Source: JBDSEG01 sp039920165 (GTDB lineage Bacteria > Pseudomonadota > Gammaproteobacteria > Burkholderiales > Burkholderiaceae_C). Taken from it: a stretch of DNA of 10,151 nucleotides. Position numbers and translations under genes: made by a program. Location of the stretch: the NCBI GenBank assembly GCA_039920165.1, contig JBDSEG010000151.1, positions 1-10,151 on the forward strand, read 5' to 3'. A model generated the notes under the pieces. It ran no database searches and was not told where the DNA came from. It saw only the letters and a list, made by a program, of their open reading frames with translations. This document shows positions 6,862 through 10,151 of the stretch, piece by piece (position 1 is the first letter of the stretch; every line of letters starts with the position of its first letter).

Positions 6862-7710
6862 TCAAGTTCGGTGGCGCTGACACCGATGCATCGCGCCGAA
6901 CGCAAGCAGCGCGAAGGCGGCGAGCGCGAGCGACCCCGGCTCGCTCACCGCGGTGGCGACCGCAAGCGGCTCGGCATACAGGAAGTCGTCCATCACGACG
7001 AGGTCGGCGGTCGTATTGCCGGCGACGCCGTTCGCCACGAGGGTGTTCTGGCCCGAGGTGATGCGAACCCGCGCGATCCGCTCGCCAGCACCCGCAACGG
7101 CGCCGACAAAGCTCAGGCCTTGGTTGCCCGATACAAGCGCGTCGCGCGAATAGATCAGCAGACCGTTCAGGTCGAAAAAATCGAGTCGCGTGAGCGCAGC
7201 CACTTCGACATCGGTGAAGATGAGCGCGAAGGCGCTGGTCGTTGCCTGGTTCGTCGTGCCCGGAAGGAAGAACGATACGTCGGTGATGTTGCTGCCCACG
7301 GCCGTGAAGAGCCTTTGCGCGCTGAAGGTCTGGAAGTCGGAAGGAAAGCCAAACAGCGTCGGCGTCGACAGGCCCGCATTCGCACTCACCAAAAAACCGC
7401 TGCCCGGCGTGCTCAGAACGACCCCGCGCGGCGAGGTAACGTTGAAAAAATCGCCCGGCAGCAGATTTGGGTCGGCCCGGGCGTCGGGCACGCCGTCCCA
7501 GTTGATCTCACGCCGCAGACCGCCGAAGGAACCGTTCGCGCCGGCAACCGTTCCGCCGCCGACCGCGACACGGAAGTCGTCTCGAGTGGGGGTTATCGCC
7601 GCCGGGTCTGCGCCGGCCCACTCGAACGTGATGAAAGATGCGTGGCTCGGCAGCGAGACCGAAGCGGCGAGCGCCAGACCGACGATGGAGCGCGACAGGG
7701 ATGTGATCAT
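6862..7710 (-). CDS. Secreted protein with PEP-CTERM-type sorting tail, function unknown
   Basis: A 282-aa exported protein. Residues 1-24 form a signal peptide (MITSLSRSIVGLALAASVSLPSHA) with a Ser-His-Ala cleavage site. The body is rich in Gly, Ser, Thr, Asn and hydrophobic residues in a beta-strand-like pattern with no catalytic motif I recognise; it includes FGFPSDFQTFSAQRLF, FFLPGTTNQATTSAFAL and VVMDDFLYAEP. The last 27 residues have the tripartite PEP-CTERM layout: a short motif (SEPGSLAL, residues 256-263, in place of VPEP), a hydrophobic helix and a basic end (HRCQRHRT). In known systems such tails are recognised by an exosortase (EpsH/XrtA), usually in exopolysaccharide-producing Gram-negatives; none is in this window. 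The ATG at 7710 is chosen over an upstream one at 7854 because it gives a clean signal peptide and has GAGG eight bases upstream. Three A6 tracts on the plus strand (7175-7180, 7391-7396, 7445-7450) are unusual in such GC-rich DNA. Confidence 0.85.
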   Translation of the reverse strand: MITSLSRSIVGLALAASVSLPSHASFITFEWAGADPAAITPTRDDFRVAVGGGTVAGANGSFGGLRREINWDGVPDARADPNLLPGDFFNVTSPRGVVLSTPGSGFLVSANAGLSTPTLFGFPSDFQTFSAQRLFTAVGSNITDVSFFLPGTTNQATTSAFALIFTDVEVAALTRLDFFDLNGLLIYSRDALVSGNQGLSFVGAVAGAGERIARVRITSGQNTLVANGVAGNTTADLVVMDDFLYAEPLAVATAVSEPGSLALAAFALLAFGAMHRCQRHRT

Positions 7711-7718
7711 GGCGTAGA

Positions 7719-7722
7719 CCTC
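7719..7722 (-). promoter_or_regulatory. Ribosome binding site of the PEP-CTERM gene
   Basis: GAGG on the minus strand, eight bases before the ATG at 7708-7710. It supports this start over the longer reading frame that begins at 7854. Confidence 0.6.
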
Positions 7723-7866
7723 GGTGTTGAATTTCGCGTGCCGAACAACTCCTACAGGCAACGCAGCAGTCAGCTGCAAAAGACATGCCGGCGACCGCGC
7801 CACCCGAGTGCTAATGCGAGGCAGAACCACCGTCCGCAACGCTCGCGCAAACATGCGTGTAAAGCA

Positions 7867-7894
7867 TTCCGACGCCAGCCTGCGACCTTAGACT
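7867..7894 (+). promoter_or_regulatory. Weak candidate promoter for the HerA-Mrr pair
   Basis: TTCCGA (7867-7872) and TAGACT (7889-7894) with a 16-base spacer, about 28 bases before the HerA start. TAGACT matches four of six -10 consensus positions; the -35 match is poor (three of six). Offered only as the best candidate in view. Confidence 0.2.
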
Positions 7895-7912
7895 GTGCGC
7901 GACCCACGTCAT

Positions 7913-7916
7913 GGAG
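7913..7916 (+). promoter_or_regulatory. Ribosome binding site deciding the HerA-like start
   Basis: GGAG six bases before the ATG at 7923. It overlaps the alternative ATG at 7911, which has no Shine-Dalgarno site of its own, so the downstream ATG is preferred. Confidence 0.65.
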
Positions 7917-7922
7917 CCCCCG

Positions 7923-9512
7923 ATGGCCGACCCGATCCGCTTTGCTCAGCACGGCGATGTGACCTGCGAGCTGCTTCCCGCGATGGCCAACCGCCACGGC
8001 CTGATCACCGGGGCCACTGGCACCGGCAAGACGGTCAGCCTGCAGACCCTGGCCGAGAGCTTCAGCAAGCTCGGCGTGCCGGTCTTCATGGCCGATGTGA
8101 AGGGCGATCTCGCCGGTATCTCGCAGGCCGGCGCGCCGAGCGACAAGCTCACCGCGGTGCTGAAGGAACGCGGCATCGACGCGCCCGCGCCGTTTGCCTG
8201 CCCGGCGACGCTGTGGGATGTCTTCGGCAAGGACGGCCACCCGGTGCGCGCGACGGTCAGCGACATGGGGCCGCTGCTGCTTTCGAGAATGCTCGCGCTG
8301 AACGAGGTCCAGCAAGGCGTGCTCGCCCTGGTCTTCAAGGTCGCCGACGACAACGGCATGCTGCTGCTCGACCTGAAGGATCTGCGCGCGATGCTTCAGC
8401 ACGTCGGCGACAACGCGTCGACCTTCACGACGACCTACGGCAACGTCAGCGCGGCCAGCATCGGCGCGATCCAACGCGGCCTGCTGCAGATCGAGGAACA
8501 GGGCGGCGACAGATTCTTCGGCGAACCGATGCTCAATATCGCGGATTTCATGCAAACGTCACATGCGAACGAGACCCCCACGTCGCCTGCGGCTCCTGCC
8601 CCCCGAGGGGGCGCCGAGGCGTCTCGGGGCGGCCCGTCGACGCCTCGGGGCGTCGTCAATATTCTCGCCGCCGACCAGCTGATGAACAGCCCGCGCCTGT
8701 ACGCGACCTTCCTGCTGTGGATGCTCTCCGAACTGTTCGAGCAGCTGCCCGAAGTGGGCGACCTCGACAAGCCCAAGCTCGTCTTCTTCTTCGACGAGGC
8801 GCACCTGCTGTTCAAGGATGCGCCACAGGCCCTGGTCGAGCGCATCGAGCTCGTCGTGCGGCTGGTGCGAAGCAAGGGCGTGGGCGTCTGGCTCGTCACG
8901 CAGAACCCGCTCGATATCCCGGACTCGGTGCTGGCCCAACTCGGCAACCGCGTCCAGCATGCGCTACGCGCGTTCACGCCGCGCGACCAGAAGGCCGTCA
9001 AGGCGGCGGCCAGCACGATGCGCGCGAATCCCAAGCTCGATGTCGAGACCGCCATCACCGAGCTCGCAGTGGGCGAGGCGCTGGTCAGCCTGCTCGATGC
9101 CAAGGGCCGGCCGAGCGTGACCGAACGCGTCTTCGTCATTCCCCCCGGCAGCCGGCTTGCGCCGATCACGACCGCGGAGCGCGCGGCGCTGATCGCGGGT
9201 TCGCTGGTGGCGGGCGTCTACGAGAAGACCGTCGACCGCGAATCGGCATACGAAAAGCTGAAGGACCGCGCCGCGGCCAGCCCGACAGCCGCGCCCGCGG
9301 GATCGGCGAGCGCACCCGCGTCGTCCGACGGCGGCCTGTTCGGCGGGCTCAAGGATGTGCTCTTCGGCTCGACCGGACCGCGCGGCGGGAAGCACGAAGG
9401 TCTGGCCGAGTCGGCCGCGCGCTCGGCGGTGCGAACCATCGGATCGACCCTTGGGCGCGAGATCATCCGCGGCGTGCTCGGCAGCATCCTCGGCGGTGCG
9501 CGCAAGCGCTGA
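7923..9512 (+). CDS. yjgR: HerA-like ATPase, YjgR/DUF853 family
   Basis: A 529-aa member of the HerA/FtsK-type ATPase superfamily, collinear with E. coli YjgR over almost its whole length. The physiological role of the family is not established; related HerA proteins are hexameric DNA translocases that pair with nucleases. Numbering from ATG 7923: LLPAMANRHGLITGATGTGKT holds Walker A (GATGTGKT, 30-37); FMADVKGDL follows; Walker B VFFFDEAH is at 287-294 with D291/E292; SKGVGVWLVTQNPLDIPDSVLAQLGNRVQHALRAFTPRDQKAVKAAA contains the sensor and arginine-finger region; the conserved C-terminus is GLKDVLFGSTGPRGGK...ILGGARKR. Residues about 214-243 are an insertion absent from E. coli YjgR, encoded by palindromic DNA. 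An ATG four codons earlier (7911) is possible. All ATPase motifs are intact, so the protein is probably functional. It is followed after four bases by an Mrr-family nuclease gene. Confidence 0.93.
   Translation: MADPIRFAQHGDVTCELLPAMANRHGLITGATGTGKTVSLQTLAESFSKLGVPVFMADVKGDLAGISQAGAPSDKLTAVLKERGIDAPAPFACPATLWDVFGKDGHPVRATVSDMGPLLLSRMLALNEVQQGVLALVFKVADDNGMLLLDLKDLRAMLQHVGDNASTFTTTYGNVSAASIGAIQRGLLQIEEQGGDRFFGEPMLNIADFMQTSHANETPTSPAAPAPRGGAEASRGGPSTPRGVVNILAADQLMNSPRLYATFLLWMLSELFEQLPEVGDLDKPKLVFFFDEAHLLFKDAPQALVERIELVVRLVRSKGVGVWLVTQNPLDIPDSVLAQLGNRVQHALRAFTPRDQKAVKAAASTMRANPKLDVETAITELAVGEALVSLLDAKGRPSVTERVFVIPPGSRLAPITTAERAALIAGSLVAGVYEKTVDRESAYEKLKDRAAASPTAAPAGSASAPASSDGGLFGGLKDVLFGSTGPRGGKHEGLAESAARSAVRTIGSTLGREIIRGVLGSILGGARKR
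8574..8657. repeat. Palindromic GC-rich repeat inserted in frame in the HerA-like gene
   Basis: The DNA encoding the extra residues contains nested symmetry. GCCCCC (8598-8603) pairs with GGGGGC (8607-8612) around CGA. CCGAGGCGTC (8614-8623) pairs with GACGCCTCGG (8639-8648), a perfect 10-bp inverted repeat with a 15-base loop. CGACGCC (8638-8644) pairs with GGCGTCG (8649-8655) around TCGG. CTCGGGGCG occurs twice, 21 bases apart (8623-8631 and 8644-8652). The layout CCCCCAC...GCCCCCCGAGGGGGC...GGGGCGGCCC resembles, from memory, a dispersed intergenic repeat abundant in Comamonadaceae and related Burkholderiales. Only one copy is visible here, so family membership needs a genome-wide search. 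The reading frame is kept throughout. Confidence 0.6.
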
Positions 9513-9516
9513 GGCC

Positions 9517-10151
9517 ATGCCTGTACCCACCTACGATCACTTCATCGAGCCGCTGCTTCGCTTTCTTGTCGCGCATCCCGAAGGCGTGAGTGCGCGGGTT
9601 GCCCACGATGAAGCGGCTCGCGCCCTCGGCCTCACGGCCGCGGATCGCGAAATCCTGCTTCCGAGCGGCTCCCAGCCCATGTACAAGAATCGCGCGGGCT
9701 GGGCGCACGATCGCCTGAAACGCGCGGGTCTTTCAAGCAGCCCTCGCCGTGGGTTCTGGCGCGTGACCGCGGACGGCGTGGCCTTTTCGAACCAGCACCC
9801 GCCTCCGTTCTCGTCCGAGATGTCGGAGAAGCTCGCGATGGGCTACCTCGGAGTAAGGCTGCGGCCAGCGGTCGACGCCCTGCCCGTTGACGAAAATCCG
9901 CCGTTGCTCGTCGGACCTACTGCGCAGGCGGTGGCCAGTCCCGATGATCGCTTGGGCCAGGCGCTGATCGAACTGCGACAGTCCGCGGCAGCCGAGCTGC
10001 TGGAGTTGCTGGGATCCGTGTCGCCCACCTTCTTCGAAACCGTCGTCCTCGATCTCCTTCACCGCATGGGGTACGGCGCGAACCGGGCCGATCTTCAACG
10101 GGTGGGCGGTTCGGGAGACGAGGGGATCGACGGCATCATTTCCCTCGATCG
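9517..10151 (+). CDS. mrr: Mrr-family type IV restriction endonuclease, 3' end missing
   Basis: The first 211 residues of a modification-dependent restriction endonuclease. Residues about 1-95 are the Mrr N-terminal winged-helix domain: YDHFIEPLLRFLVAHPEGV, LPSGSQPMYKNRAGWAHDRLKRAGL (49-72), RRGFWRVTADGVAF (77-90). A poorly conserved linker follows, then the start of the PD-(D/E)XK catalytic domain: SPTFFETVVLDLLHRMGYGANRADLQRVGGSGDEGIDGII. D205, in GIDGII, is the likely metal-binding aspartate; the (Q/E)xK half of the active site would lie just past base 10151, so catalytic integrity cannot be judged. E. coli Mrr is 304 aa, so roughly a third is missing. The family cleaves DNA carrying foreign methylation. 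The ATG lies four bases after the HerA-like stop, with GAGG only two bases ahead, so translation is probably coupled to the ATPase gene. Confidence 0.93.
   Translation, partial: MPVPTYDHFIEPLLRFLVAHPEGVSARVAHDEAARALGLTAADREILLPSGSQPMYKNRAGWAHDRLKRAGLSSSPRRGFWRVTADGVAFSNQHPPPFSSEMSEKLAMGYLGVRLRPAVDALPVDENPPLLVGPTAQAVASPDDRLGQALIELRQSAAAELLELLGSVSPTFFETVVLDLLHRMGYGANRADLQRVGGSGDEGIDGIISLD

Larger units (their letters stand above)
7711..7922. other. Divergent intergenic region
   Basis: About 210 bases between the minus-strand PEP-CTERM gene and the plus-strand HerA-like gene; it must hold the promoters of both. I see no strong sigma-70 promoter in either direction. A short inverted repeat, GCAGC-AGTCA-GCTGC (7763-7777), is present but could be chance. 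No RNA gene or mobile-element remnant is recognisable. Confidence 0.5.

Noticed and set aside
7763..7777. Inverted repeat GCAGC-AGTCA-GCTGC as an operator
   Set aside because: Five-base arms are expected by chance at this GC content, and no regulator gene or matching site is nearby.
7770..8555. A 261-codon minus-strand frame opposite the start of the HerA-like gene
   Set aside because: It overlaps the highly conserved Walker A region on the other strand and shows no domain of its own.
8598..8655. The GC-rich hairpins as a transcription terminator
   Set aside because: They lie inside an intact reading frame, have no T-run, and conserved coding sequence continues on both sides.
7895..9589. 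A 564-codon plus-strand frame overlapping the HerA-like gene
   Set aside because: It is out of frame with the Walker motifs and is Arg/Ala-rich; the HerA-like frame is clearly the coding one.

Overview
The window is GC-rich, densely packed DNA. It most likely comes from a betaproteobacterium of the order Burkholderiales. Three things suggest this: the gene order yebC-purD-hemF-nadD-rsfS-rlmH-maf-rng, which I recall from that group; protein sequences that match remembered Burkholderiales and E. coli orthologues; and a PEP-CTERM exported protein, a type common in Rubrivivax/Methylibium-like members of the order. The genus cannot be fixed from this sequence alone.

Positions 1-6770 form one block of eight genes on the minus strand, read from right to left: yebC (translation/regulatory factor), purD (purine synthesis), hemF (heme synthesis), nadD (NAD synthesis), rsfS (ribosome silencing factor with a long basic tail), rlmH (23S rRNA methyltransferase), maf (nucleotide pyrophosphatase) and rng (RNase G, cut off by the left edge). 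From yebC to maf the genes are separated by -4 to 16 nt, so this is almost certainly one operon with translational coupling. Three of the genes (hemF, nadD, rlmH) appear to start with TTG. The functional themes are cofactor and nucleotide synthesis together with ribosome and RNA maturation.

Positions 6862-7710 (minus) hold a monocistronic-looking gene for a secreted protein with a signal peptide and a C-terminal PEP-CTERM-type sorting tail. Positions 7711-7922 are a divergent intergenic region.

Positions 7923-10151 (plus) hold two tightly linked genes: a HerA-like ATPase of the YjgR/DUF853 family and, four bases after its stop, a type IV Mrr-family restriction endonuclease that runs off the right edge. 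The ATPase carries an in-frame insertion of about 30 residues, encoded by palindromic GC-rich DNA that looks like a dispersed intergenic repeat. The ATPase-nuclease pair and this coding repeat are the most unusual parts of the window; the rest is ordinary core genome.
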